A stretch of DNA of 64,000 nucleotides from NCBI RefSeq assembly GCF_006539925.1, contig NZ_BJNY01000008.1:142440-206439 (forward strand), in the 5' to 3' direction. Origin of the DNA: Glutamicibacter uratoxydans. Lineage in GTDB: Bacteria > Actinomycetota > Actinomycetes > Actinomycetales > Micrococcaceae. The translations under genes were made by a program, and so were the position numbers. Below, piece by piece: positions 8,771-17,073 of this stretch. Position 1 is the stretch's first letter. The number at the start of each line of letters is the position of its first letter. The notes beneath the pieces were generated by a model. The model had not been told where the DNA came from, did no database searches, and was given only the letters and a program-made list of their open reading frames with translations.

Positions 8771-9232
8771 GATGGTTCCTTGTGGGAGAGGCGACGATGT
8801 TCCGTTGATGTCGGTGATTCCACGTTAGGAAGACGGGCTGAAGCCGCGCGAGCGTGCTGACTTGGTCGTACACGAGGGTTCTTCTCCCGTCTTAAAAGGA
8901 CGCTTTTCGTCATGCACCAAGAGACACAAAAAGTCTTAATCGGGGGTCATGAAGATTCATGAAGCTTGCCCACGTCTGTTCCACCACAAATTTTCGAGTT
9001 TTGGCCTTCTGGTCTTATAGGCAGTGCTAGCTCGGAAGGTTGCGGGTGTTACGACTTATTCGTTGCGGGTGGAAATTTTCCGCGTAACAGCCTTGCAATG
9101 CGCCCGATTGTGTGATGCCAGTCTCAATGACGCGGATCGGCTGCCCTGTGACGCAAGGCTGTTAGGGGAAGGGCGTCCGCGGATATGATCTCCCCTAATG
9201 AGAAGTGGTCGACCTGAGTTTTAAGGAAACAT
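8771..9232. other. 462-base gene-free region between metQ and lipoprotein gene
   Basis: This is the divergent promoter region of the methionine operon (leftward) and the DUF4240 lipoprotein (rightward). It contains AGAC-N7-GTCT at 8922-8936 and tandem TCATGAAG copies at 8947-8954 and 8957-8964, one helical turn apart. Further along are two GTTGCGGGTG copies (9039-9048, 9062-9071) and two nested inverted repeats (see 9085-9198). I could not fit a SAM riboswitch. No convincing small ORF was found. Confidence 0.6.
9085..9198. repeat. Nested inverted repeats upstream of DUF4240 lipoprotein
   Basis: TAACAGCCTTGC (9085-9096) is matched by its exact complement at 9153-9164. TTAGGGGA (9162-9169) is matched by TCCCCTAA (9191-9198). 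The arms overlap at 9162-9164, so the two hairpins would be mutually exclusive. They lie 35-148 bases before the start codon at 9233. Confidence 0.5.
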
Positions 9233-9922
9233 ATGGGTGGCAGACGCACTATTCCCCAGCTGAAGGGCGCCATGGCAGCTCTTTTTGCCGCAGTGGCTAT
9301 CGGACTGGTTTCGTGCGCCGGCGCCTCAGAACCAGCGAGTACTCCAACTCCCGCGGCGGCAGCTGTCAATACTCCGACGCAGGCGGTTGAAAAAGCTGTG
9401 CCGCCGATGAAATCGGAAGACTTTTGGGAGATCATTGAGCGGTCCCGAAGTGCTTCCAAGGGCGATGTCGAGCAGCAGGCCATGGCATTGGAAGAAATTC
9501 TCTCCAAGCTAAGCTTCGAACAGATAGCAGCGTTCCACGACGAGTTCGCCAGGAAGAACCAGCAACTCTACACCTGTGACTTATGGGGAGCCGCCTATGT
9601 GCTCCATGGCGGATGTTCGGATGACTGCTTTGAGTACCTCCGCAGCTGGGCTGTCGCACAGGGACAAGATTATTTCGAAGCAGTCGCTGATGATCCTCTG
9701 GTTCTGGGCGATTCCCTTCTAGCCAGCGTGGGAGACAGCGACAGCGGGGAATGGATGCAGTATGCCGCGGCAGATGCGTATGCCTCGGCCAGCGATGGCA
9801 GGAGCTTGGACAACGACTATCCGCACATCCTCTCGACCATAGCGATGGACGAACCTCAAGGGGAGCCGTGGGATGAAGAGGACCTCGACCAGCGTTTTCC
9901 TGATTTAGAGCCCTTGAACTGA
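9233..9922 (+). CDS. DUF4240-domain lipoprotein
   Basis: A 229-residue predicted lipoprotein with signal peptide AALFAAVAIGLVSCAG (lipobox LVSC, Cys about residue 28) and a Pro/Thr/Ala linker to about residue 58. The DUF4240 domain follows: MKSEDFWEIIERSR, then EFARKNQQLYTCDLWGAAYVL, GGCSDDCFEYLRSW, a domain with unknown function usually found in cytosolic proteins. AAGGAA stands four bases before ATG 9233. The mature part holds three more cysteines. The tail is acidic. The neighbours give no functional clue; surface location is inferred from the lipobox. Confidence 0.75.
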   Translation: MGGRRTIPQLKGAMAALFAAVAIGLVSCAGASEPASTPTPAAAAVNTPTQAVEKAVPPMKSEDFWEIIERSRSASKGDVEQQAMALEEILSKLSFEQIAAFHDEFARKNQQLYTCDLWGAAYVLHGGCSDDCFEYLRSWAVAQGQDYFEAVADDPLVLGDSLLASVGDSDSGEWMQYAAADAYASASDGRSLDNDYPHILSTIAMDEPQGEPWDEEDLDQRFPDLEPLN

Positions 9923-10049
9923 CCGCCGCCAGATCTTTGGGAAGCAGGGCGGCAAGGGCATTGCGGCGGCGCACGGCCGACGCGGAGTCGACCCGCCATC
10001 AATGCGATTCAGCCGCCGAGGCTTCTTGGTTCACCTATCAGTTTCTTCA

Positions 10050-10174
10050 CTGAAACTCAGCAATGCTCGGCGGACTGGAACATGGGTATCTCAAGCAATG
10101 CCAGGGAAATAAGCTGAACCTAGCTGGATCAGCTGCCACGCTTGCTGAGAACATGAGCCTAGCTGAAACTCAGC
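10050..10174. repeat. Two 12-base CTGAAACTCAGC repeats before the ABC exporter
   Basis: The sequence CTGAAACTCAGC occurs at 10050-10061 and again at 10163-10174, 26 bases before ATG 10200. Each copy contains an inverted CTGA-AAC-TCAG. The intervening DNA has further AGCTGA/TAGCTG words. It could be a paired regulator site for the exporter gene. Confidence 0.4.
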
Positions 10175-10199
10175 CCAGCGAGATCGCGAGAGTACAACA

Positions 10200-12053
10200 A
10201 TGAGCATGGAAAGCGCCGCATGGCATTCCCTTTGGAGGCTATCGGGCGACAAGGGGCGCGCCTACGCCGAGACAACACCCAAAAGGGTGCTCAAGTTTGC
10301 CGCAGGCTATAAATCCCGCTTGATCGTCTTCGTCATCTTCTCCATCATCTCCGCGATCCTCGCGGTCATCACCCCGGTGCTTGCCGGACGCATCGTCGAT
10401 GAGATCGTGGCCCGCAGCGGCATCCAGGTGATCATCAACCTTGCGCTGATGATTGCGGTAGTTGCCGTTCTTGATGCAGTGGTTTCGGTGGTGGTCCGCT
10501 GGTTCTCCTCCAAGCTGGGAGAAGGGATCATCTACGACCTGCGCACGGCGGTGTTCAACCACGTGCAGAAAATGCCGATCGCATTCTTCGCCCGAACGCG
10601 CACCGGCGCCTTGGTCAGCCGCCTGAACAACGACGTCATCGGGGCCCAGTCGGCCTTCGCCGGCACGCTGTCCGGGCTGGTATCGAATACTGTCGCATTG
10701 ATTCTCACCGCCGCAGTCATGTTCACTACTTCGTGGCAGGTCACCGCACTGGCATTGGTGCTGCTGCCCATTTTCCTGCTGCCGGCCCGGCACTTCGGCA
10801 AGTCGGTGGCGCTGCTGCGCAAGGAATCAGCGGACCTGAATGCGGCCATGGGCACGCAGATGACCGAACGCTTCTCCGCCCCCGGAGCGACGCTGATCAA
10901 GCTCTTCGGACGCCCCAAGGACGAGGCGGACCAGTTTGCACTGCGCGCCGGCCGCGTCCGCGACATCGGCGTGAAAATGACCATGCGCCAGTTCTACTTT
11001 GTCGCGGCCCTGACGCTTGTTGCAGCGCTGGCTTTGGCCTTGGTCTACGGACTGGGCGGCGTCTACGCGGTGCGCGGCGACCTCGCTGCCGGCGATGTGG
11101 TGGTTCTTGGCATGCTGCTGACGCGCCTGTATGTTCCGCTGACGGCGCTGGCCAACGCAAGGGTTGAGATTACTAGCGCACTGGTCAGCTTCGACCGCGT
11201 TTTTGAGGTCTTGGATCTGGAACCGCTGATTGCCGATGCCCCGGATGCCCACCGGCTGCAGCCGGGCCCGGTTTCGGTGAAATTCGTCGATGTGAATTTC
11301 TCCTACCCCAGCGCAGACAAAGTCTCCCTCGCCTCTTTGGAAGAGGTGGCAGTACTGGACACCCGCGGTGGACAAGAGGTGCTGCACGATATCAATTTCG
11401 AGGTCCCTGCAGGGAAGACAGTGGCCCTGGTCGGCTCCTCGGGTGCCGGAAAATCCACTATCGCATCGCTGCTGGCCCGCCTCTACGATGTGGATTCGGG
11501 CAGCGTGCAGCTGGCCGGGGAAGACATTCGCCATATCAAGATGGATTCGCTGCGCGAAGTCGTCTCCATGGTGACCCAGGATGGACACCTGTTCCACGAA
11601 TCGATCCGCTCGAACCTTCTTTTGGCCCGCCCCGGAGCCAGCGACGAGCAGCTGTGGGAGGCCTTGGAACGCGCCCGCCTGCGCCCGGTGATCGAGGAGC
11701 TGCCCGATCAGCTGGACACGGTAGTAGGCGAGCGCGGCTACCGGCTTTCGGGTGGCGAACGCCAGCGGATGACCATCGCGCGGCTGCTGCTGGCGGCTCC
11801 ACAGGTAGTGATTCTCGACGAGGCGACCGCTGCCTTGGACTCGGCCAATGAGGCGGCGGTACAAGCGGCGCTGACCGAGGCATTGGAGAATCGGACGGCG
11901 CTAATCATCGCCCACCGGCTTTCAACGATCCGTTCGGCAGACGAGATCCTTGTTGTTGAAGGCGGAAAGATCATCGAGCGCGGCACCCACAGTGAACTGC
12001 TCAGCCTCGGTGGCCGCTACACAACCCTGTATGAAACCCAGTTTGCCCAGTAG
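10200..12053 (+). CDS. ABC exporter, fused permease-ATPase
   Basis: A 617-residue type IV (MsbA-like) half-transporter. Six membrane helices (about residues 35-320) precede the nucleotide-binding domain: Walker A GSSGAGKST near 412, signature LSGGERQR near 518, Walker B VVILDEATAALD near 540 and H-loop IAHRLST. A ~20-residue insert (KVSLASLEEVAVLDTRGG) before the domain is common in actinobacterial members. It should work as a homodimer, since there is no partner gene nearby. The substrate is unknown; drug or lipid export is typical. No strong ribosome-binding site precedes ATG 10200. Confidence 0.85.
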   Translation: MSMESAAWHSLWRLSGDKGRAYAETTPKRVLKFAAGYKSRLIVFVIFSIISAILAVITPVLAGRIVDEIVARSGIQVIINLALMIAVVAVLDAVVSVVVRWFSSKLGEGIIYDLRTAVFNHVQKMPIAFFARTRTGALVSRLNNDVIGAQSAFAGTLSGLVSNTVALILTAAVMFTTSWQVTALALVLLPIFLLPARHFGKSVALLRKESADLNAAMGTQMTERFSAPGATLIKLFGRPKDEADQFALRAGRVRDIGVKMTMRQFYFVAALTLVAALALALVYGLGGVYAVRGDLAAGDVVVLGMLLTRLYVPLTALANARVEITSALVSFDRVFEVLDLEPLIADAPDAHRLQPGPVSVKFVDVNFSYPSADKVSLASLEEVAVLDTRGGQEVLHDINFEVPAGKTVALVGSSGAGKSTIASLLARLYDVDSGSVQLAGEDIRHIKMDSLREVVSMVTQDGHLFHESIRSNLLLARPGASDEQLWEALERARLRPVIEELPDQLDTVVGERGYRLSGGERQRMTIARLLLAAPQVVILDEATAALDSANEAAVQAALTEALENRTALIIAHRLSTIRSADEILVVEGGKIIERGTHSELLSLGGRYTTLYETQFAQ

Positions 12054-12085
12054 CCAGGCGGCAGCCTGCTAGGAGATGATGGGCC

Positions 12086-12652
12086 ATGGCTAAACTCCAG
12101 AAGCGGTCGAAGGTCATCTCCCGGTTGAATTGCTCGCAAGACGAGCTGGTGCCGGTGAAGATCTATCGAAGCGTGGCACCAGATGAGCACGATGAAGCAA
12201 TCGTGCTGCAAATTTCTCAAGGTTGGGTGCTGCTGGCGGTTCTTCGAGACGGCGGGTACTTCAACGGCTACACACTGGTCCGCTTGGGCAATATCTCGAG
12301 GGTCGTCTTCTCGCGGACCTTCCTGCCGTTCCTTCGCACGCAGGATTTTTGGCCTCCCGCAAACCCGTGGAAATCCCTGGACCTTGCTGCAGAACAGGCA
12401 TTCTTGTCGCGTCTTGCTGAACTGAACTCGGTGCTGTCGATCCATGAAGAAGTGCGCGAGCCTGACAAACTCTGGATCGGGACGGTGGACCGTTGGAAGA
12501 AGAATTCTTTCTGGTTCCACTGCATCGACCCGGACGGAACATGGAGCGAGACCCTGATCAAGGTGAGGTATGAACATCTGACCCGCGTTGATGTCCATGA
12601 TGATTATGCACTGGTGGTGAAAGCTGTAGCAGGCCCTCGTCCCGCTGAATGA
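12086..12652 (+). CDS. Hypothetical protein
   Basis: A 188-residue soluble protein I do not recognise. It has no signal peptide or membrane segment. The first part (about 20-85) alternates hydrophobic strands (AIVLQISQGWVLLAVLRDGGYFNGYTLVRLGNIS) as in a small beta-barrel. The C-terminal part carries tryptophan-rich strands (KLWIGTVDRWKKNSFWFHCI). The two halves could be repeats of a similar beta module. It starts 32 bases after the ABC exporter stop in the same direction, so it may be co-transcribed. Confidence 0.6.
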   Translation: MAKLQKRSKVISRLNCSQDELVPVKIYRSVAPDEHDEAIVLQISQGWVLLAVLRDGGYFNGYTLVRLGNISRVVFSRTFLPFLRTQDFWPPANPWKSLDLAAEQAFLSRLAELNSVLSIHEEVREPDKLWIGTVDRWKKNSFWFHCIDPDGTWSETLIKVRYEHLTRVDVHDDYALVVKAVAGPRPAE

Positions 12653-12824
12653 TCGTACGCGTTTTTTAAGGCGGACCGGGGTTTTCTGCGTCGAAGGCAA
12701 ACACCTGGTGAATGGGGCGTCACGGTTCGATCACAATAATCAAATGGGTGTTGTAAATGTCGATGGAAGTAAGCAGGATGGCAGTGGATCATCCTTCGGA
12801 TTTCATTCAGGAAATGAGGCACCC

Positions 12825-14075
12825 ATGGTTGCGTCGGTTCGAATAGTTTCACGTTCTTCGCTTGTCGTCGGCCTCTGCACACTGAGCTTGGCCCTGGCCT
12901 CCTGCTCAACAGCAGCGCCTGATGCGGCTCCCACTGGTGCTGCCAGCTCCTCCGCTGCCCAGAGCAATGATGCTTCGCCACGCAGCACGACACAACCAGT
13001 TGGCGACGTTGATTCTCAAAAGACGACTGCCATCAAGGGGTTGTCCTGGGGTGATGGCAGCAAGATTGAAGCTGTCGAACTGGCAGTTGATTCAGCCGTC
13101 AAACCTGCTGACTCCGAAATTTCGGGGCGTGCGGCGCACACTCTGCCCAAGGGAGAAGACTTCATCGGCGTGCTGTCTGATGGGCGGCCGGTGGTTGTCC
13201 GGGACCAGCTACCGTTTACCGTGGATGCAGAAGGCACGTACACCCTGTACTGGCCGAACGAAGAAATCGTTGGGGATTCCGATACGACGAGATTCAGCGT
13301 TCAGGGCGACCTGGTTCTTGCGGTGACCAGCAAGTCCAAGCACGACAAAAACCTCAGCGATGTGGCAGTCTATGCACCCGGCGCTGACAGCCTGAAGAAA
13401 ATCAGCAATGTCGAGAACGCCGCCGATTTCGTGGTGGCCAAAGACCGCATTTATTGGGCAACGAATGAATGGTCCGGCGCTCAGGTGCTCTCGGCCTCAT
13501 TTGCCGATGGAAAACCGCGGGTAGAAGCCAAGAACGCTGCCGCGGTGTACAACACTCCCCAGGGGATTGCCATTCTTAAGCTCAGCAAGGAGAAGACAGA
13601 GTCTGGGCAGAGCAAGGTTGCGGGTATTGAACTGCTCAACGGCAAGAAGCTGCTGCAGGCTGGCCAAGACTTTGAACTTGGCGGCTTCAGCGGAGATGGA
13701 CTGCACAACTGGCCGGCCATGCAGAATGGAACCAGCGTCAGCTTTGACATCGATTCCGGCAAGGCAGACTACAAGACCGTGGTGCTGAACCTGGATACTC
13801 AAAAGGCCTGGCAGCTCGATCTGCCCGCAGATCGGGCCGCGTTCGCCACCAGCACTTCGGGAAACCGGACCTTCAGCTCGTGGTCGATGGAGAATCCCGA
13901 GGAACTCGGACAGTTGGGCAATGAAGCAGTAGTGCTCGATTCGGTTACCGGGAAGCTCTTCGCCTTTACTCCGAAGAATAACTTTGAAGAAATCTATGCC
14001 AACGACAAAGCCGTTGCATGGAGCACTGTTACCAAGGATGGATCGGTCAGTTTCGCGAGCGAGATCCTGAAGTAG
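12825..14075 (+). CDS. Hypothetical lipoprotein
   Basis: A 416-residue predicted lipoprotein. The chosen start is ATG 12825 (MVASVRIVSRSS), six bases after GAGG; the frame is open further upstream to 12708, but a leader there would bury the signal peptide. Signal LVVGLCTLSLALASCS gives lipobox LASC, then a Ser/Ala/Thr linker. The remainder is rich in beta-strand repeats with Trp/Tyr (RIYWATNEWSGAQV, SSWSMENPEELG) and may be a beta-propeller, but I cannot name a family. A strong hairpin follows. Confidence 0.7.
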   Translation: MVASVRIVSRSSLVVGLCTLSLALASCSTAAPDAAPTGAASSSAAQSNDASPRSTTQPVGDVDSQKTTAIKGLSWGDGSKIEAVELAVDSAVKPADSEISGRAAHTLPKGEDFIGVLSDGRPVVVRDQLPFTVDAEGTYTLYWPNEEIVGDSDTTRFSVQGDLVLAVTSKSKHDKNLSDVAVYAPGADSLKKISNVENAADFVVAKDRIYWATNEWSGAQVLSASFADGKPRVEAKNAAAVYNTPQGIAILKLSKEKTESGQSKVAGIELLNGKKLLQAGQDFELGGFSGDGLHNWPAMQNGTSVSFDIDSGKADYKTVVLNLDTQKAWQLDLPADRAAFATSTSGNRTFSSWSMENPEELGQLGNEAVVLDSVTGKLFAFTPKNNFEEIYANDKAVAWSTVTKDGSVSFASEILK

Positions 14076-14095
14076 CTTCAACGTGAAGCGCGACG

Positions 14096-14137
14096 CTGAA
14101 AAGGCAGCCGAACCATGTGGCTCGGCTGCCTTTTCAG
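14096..14137. terminator. Bidirectional terminator, 16-bp perfect stem
   Basis: CTGAAAAGGCAGCCGA (14096-14111) pairs perfectly with 14122-14137 around a 10-base loop. The flanking A/T runs inside the stem make it work in both directions. It separates the convergent lipoprotein genes. Confidence 0.85.
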
Positions 14138-14147
14138 GTCTTGATGG

Positions 14148-14639
14148 CTAGCTGCCGCGATAGGTGGAGTAAGCGAAAGGACTCAGCAACAGCGGCACAT
14201 GGTAGTGCTGGTCTGGGCTGCTGATGTAGAAGTCAATGGGGATGGAGGGGAAGAACGTATCCTGCTTCAGTTGCTTGAAATACGCTTCTGTCTCGAACGT
14301 AATGCGGTAGGCGCCATTCTCTAAGGTTTTCGGGCCAAGACTTTCGATCCGTCCGTCTTCATCGGTCGTACCGTTGGCGACTTGCTTCCATTTGTTCTTC
14401 ACTCGATGCTCTAGAACCACGTCAACGCCTTGGGCCGGCTTTCCCGACACCGTATCGAGGATATGCGTACTGAGATGCCCGCGTTCAGATTTGGCTGAAA
14501 CTGGCTGAACTTGGACATCCTCAGGCAGCGCAGAGGGGCTCGGCGTTGCTGTCGGCGCGGCAGGTGAACAAGCGGACAACGCAAAAGCCATAGGCAGGGC
14601 CAAGAGAGCGGCGGAAATTTTTGTACGGCGAAACGCCAT
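14148..14639 (-). CDS. 5-hydroxyisourate hydrolase (transthyretin-like) predicted as a lipoprotein
   Basis: A 163-residue protein. Residues 52-163 form a complete transthyretin-related HIU hydrolase: GHLSTHILDT (His59), VVLEHR (Arg79), YHVPLLLSPFAYSTYRGS (His147 and the C-terminal YRGS). These are the catalytic residues that convert 5-hydroxyisourate to OHCU in urate breakdown. The N-terminus is a clear export signal, RRTKISAALLALPMAFALSAC, with lipobox LSAC at Cys24 and a Ser/Pro/Thr linker. ATG 14639 is preceded by AGGAGC. The enzyme is usually cytosolic, though exported forms exist in some bacteria. The OHCU decarboxylase (17074) has no signal, which separates the two steps. Confidence 0.85.
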   Translation of the reverse strand: MAFRRTKISAALLALPMAFALSACSPAAPTATPSPSALPEDVQVQPVSAKSERGHLSTHILDTVSGKPAQGVDVVLEHRVKNKWKQVANGTTDEDGRIESLGPKTLENGAYRITFETEAYFKQLKQDTFFPSIPIDFYISSPDQHYHVPLLLSPFAYSTYRGS

Positions 14640-15251
14640 GGGTGCTCCTAATTTGGGGCAGAGCCCAAGCCTTGGAGGGGCAAGGGGTCCGGAAATGGGG
14701 GAAGAAATCGACAGCTGGCTCGGGATGAAAGCGTGCCAAGTAGTCTTTGCTGCCAAACAATTGAAGGGAGGCTAGGCTCGTGCGCGGCGTGGGGTAACAC
14801 GGTCTACGGACTGAGCGGCGTGCTGAAGACCAAAATTCAGGTAGGTCTTCAACGTGAAACTACATGCGCCTTGTTGCAGGCGATGGGCGAGGAGGTAGTC
14901 CTTCGCATGGGCACAACAGTAAGTCCACTGCCCAGGGCCTTGTCAACCGTTTGAAAAGACCAACCTGCCGCGGTTTATAGAATTCGTGGGTCGAAAGCGC
15001 AGACCTAGTTGAATCGTCTCAAGGCCGTCTGCGGCTAGTTCGGCAGGGCCGTAGCGCAGCGGTGTCCGGCTGACGCCTTCTTCTTGGAGAAGCTGGCATA
15101 ACTAGACTTTGACTAGTCTTTTAGCATCAAGAGACCGGCATCTGGCGGCCGTTCTGGGCCAGCGTGTTGCGGCATGTGTGAAGCTCTTCGTTAGAAAAGC
15201 CTCAGGCGCCGCTAGAGAGGCCACCAATCAAGATGAGCAAACAGGTCGATT

Positions 15252-15269
15252 AAAATGGTTAACCATTTT
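15252..15269. promoter_or_regulatory. 18-bp perfect palindrome, GntR-type operator candidate
   Basis: AAAATGGTT-AACCATTTT is fully symmetric and contains TGGT-TA-ACCA, the half-site pattern bound by FadR-type GntR regulators. It lies about 435 bases upstream of the MFS transporter start. Confidence 0.45.
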
Positions 15270-15568
15270 TTGTGACTTAATATTCATGCGCTTCACATGT
15301 CTCTGGCGTGGACGCGTGGTTGCGAGTCGCGGTGTGAAAGTGACGTAAAGATATCGTCTGGTATCGGATAAACCTGCCATTTTGGAGTGCACAATCCTTT
15401 AAATGCAACAGAATTTGCAGTCGCTGGATTTGTTAACTCTGCTAGATCAAAAGTTACTAGCGTTCGATCAAGTTTCTCTAAAAATATGGATCCGTGAGGA
15501 AACTTCGTGTATAAGGCCTTCGTTAATGTCATCTTTTAGGCGAATATTTCATGCAGTTTCCGTCATTA

Positions 15569-15610
15569 TTGGTCAGATGGTTGACCAAATGCTGTGATGG
15601 GTGCCACTAT
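15569..15610 (+). promoter_or_regulatory. Promoter with overlapping operator for MFS-uraD
   Basis: An inverted repeat TTGGTCA-GATGGT-TGACCAA spans 15569-15588. Its right arm supplies TTGACC (15581-15586), followed 18 bases later by CACTAT (15605-15610), a plausible sigma-70-type promoter. A regulator bound to the repeat would cover the -35 box. The RNA leader to GTG 15704 would be about 90 bases. Confidence 0.45.
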
Positions 15611-15703
15611 CGAAAAGTCTCATTTTGGAATTTTAATTTTGCAATGCGAAATTTTCCGATGATTCGCACCCCTCTTGCATCCCACTCACCCCCGGAGGAC
15701 TTT

Positions 15704-17071
15704 GTGGCAACCCCTGAAGCGTCATTTGACGCAGTACCTCAGGCGCCAGATCGCGTTTATCGCAAGATCTTTATGCGCCTTATTCCATTCCTGATGCTCT
15801 TATGGATCGTTGCGTGGATTGACCGAGTGAACATCGGCTTCGTGAAAATGCGCATGCTCGAAGAGCTTGGCTGGAGCGAAGCGATCTATGGCCTAGGTGC
15901 CGGAATTTTCTTCTTGGGGTACTTCTTCTTTGAGGTGCCGAGCAACCTTCTGCTGCAGAAGATTGGGGCTAAGAAGACGATTATGCGTATCACCCTTGGC
16001 TGGGGCGTCATCAGTATTCTGATGTTCACCGTGACCACGCCGGTGATGTTCTACATCATGCGTTTCTTGCTTGGTGTTTTTGAGGCCGGCTTCTACCCGG
16101 GCATCATCTTGTACCTGACCTACTGGTTCCCTGCGAACCGACGAGCAAAAGCCTTCGGCATGTTCATGTCGGCTTCGGCATTTGCCGGTGTGCTGGGCGG
16201 TCCTCTCGCAGGCGTCATCATGTCGAACATGCACGGAGTGTTGGGCCTGAACGACTGGCAGTGGGTCTTCATTATCGAAGGTATTCCGTCAATCATTCTC
16301 GGCTTCGTGACCTGGGTCTACCTCACGGACCGTCCGCACCAGGCGAAGTGGCTGACCACTTTCGAAAAGAAGATGGTTCAAGAAGAACTGGACGCAGAGA
16401 ACGCCAAGCTTGAACATCGCGAGCACAGTATGCTTGGAGCCTTGAAGGGCAAAACCATCTGGCTGTTCATCGTGATCTTCTTCTGCATCATTGCAGCCAA
16501 CTCCACGCTGACCTTCTACGGACCGTCGCTGGTATCCGAGGTTGGCTTCAAGGATCCAATGGTTCTTGGCTGGATCATGGCGGCGGTCAACCTCGGCGGC
16601 GCTGTGGCAATGATTGCCAACGGATTCATTTCCGACCGTACCGGTGAATCCCGCTGGAATACGTCTATCGGCGCACTGGTTGGAGCAGGATCGCTGGTAG
16701 CAGCTGGTCTGCTGATCAATGTCAGCCCACTGGGCGCAATCCTTGCTCTGGGATTGGCCATCATCGGTACGATGGGTGCCATTCCGGTGTTCTGGCAGAT
16801 GCCGAACCACTTCTTGACCGGTGCCGCTGCTGCAGGTGGTGTCGCGCTGATCAACTCGATTGCCAACCTGGCAGGTTTCGGTGCGCCGTACATGCTCGGA
16901 GCGCTGAAGGATTCTACCGGCAGCCTGACCCCGGGCCTGATCATCATTGGAATAGTTGAAGCGTTGGCGGCTGTGCTGATTCTGAGCTTTGTTCCAAAGT
17001 TCCGCGAAGCCCGCAAGGGTGCAAAGGGAAATGAAGCGGCAATTCAGCAGGACGTTGAGGTAGAAGCCTAA
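15704..17071 (+). CDS. MFS transporter, anion:cation symporter (ACS) family; candidate urate/ureide carrier
   Basis: A 455-residue, 12-span transporter. IVAWIDRVNIGFVKMRM in helix 1, the loop-2 region GAKKTIMRITLGWG and GVFEAGFYPGIILYLTYWF are typical of the ACS family (organic anions such as hexuronates, phthalate, tartrate). I choose GTG 15704 because GGAGG ends five bases before it; the frame is open upstream to 15551 but without an SD sequence. The OHCU decarboxylase gene starts two bases after its stop, so import of urate, allantoin or a related purine product is the simplest hypothesis. Confidence 0.8.
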   Translation: MATPEASFDAVPQAPDRVYRKIFMRLIPFLMLLWIVAWIDRVNIGFVKMRMLEELGWSEAIYGLGAGIFFLGYFFFEVPSNLLLQKIGAKKTIMRITLGWGVISILMFTVTTPVMFYIMRFLLGVFEAGFYPGIILYLTYWFPANRRAKAFGMFMSASAFAGVLGGPLAGVIMSNMHGVLGLNDWQWVFIIEGIPSIILGFVTWVYLTDRPHQAKWLTTFEKKMVQEELDAENAKLEHREHSMLGALKGKTIWLFIVIFFCIIAANSTLTFYGPSLVSEVGFKDPMVLGWIMAAVNLGGAVAMIANGFISDRTGESRWNTSIGALVGAGSLVAAGLLINVSPLGAILALGLAIIGTMGAIPVFWQMPNHFLTGAAAAGGVALINSIANLAGFGAPYMLGALKDSTGSLTPGLIIIGIVEALAAVLILSFVPKFREARKGAKGNEAAIQQDVEVEA

Positions 17072-17073
17072 TT

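Larger units (their letters stand above)
14640..15703. other. 1.06-kb gene-free, AT-richer region
   Basis: Between the HIU hydrolase and the MFS gene there is no convincing ORF. From about 15,240 to 15,650 the base composition is visibly AT-richer than the rest of the window. It contains the perfect palindrome at 15252-15269, the inverted repeat at 15569-15588 and CTAG-rich words near 15,100-15,115. It is probably a large regulatory region or a decayed insertion; no transposase or att-like ends are visible. Confidence 0.5.

Noticed and set aside
8771..8960. SAM-type riboswitch or methionine leader peptide upstream of metQ
   Set aside because: I could not build the conserved stems of SAM-I, SAM-II or SAM-IV from this sequence, and the GTG-led short frame here is not methionine-rich.
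15109..15532. Short ORFs in the AT-rich region before the MFS gene
   Set aside because: They lack ribosome-binding sites, domain signals and consistent codon usage.
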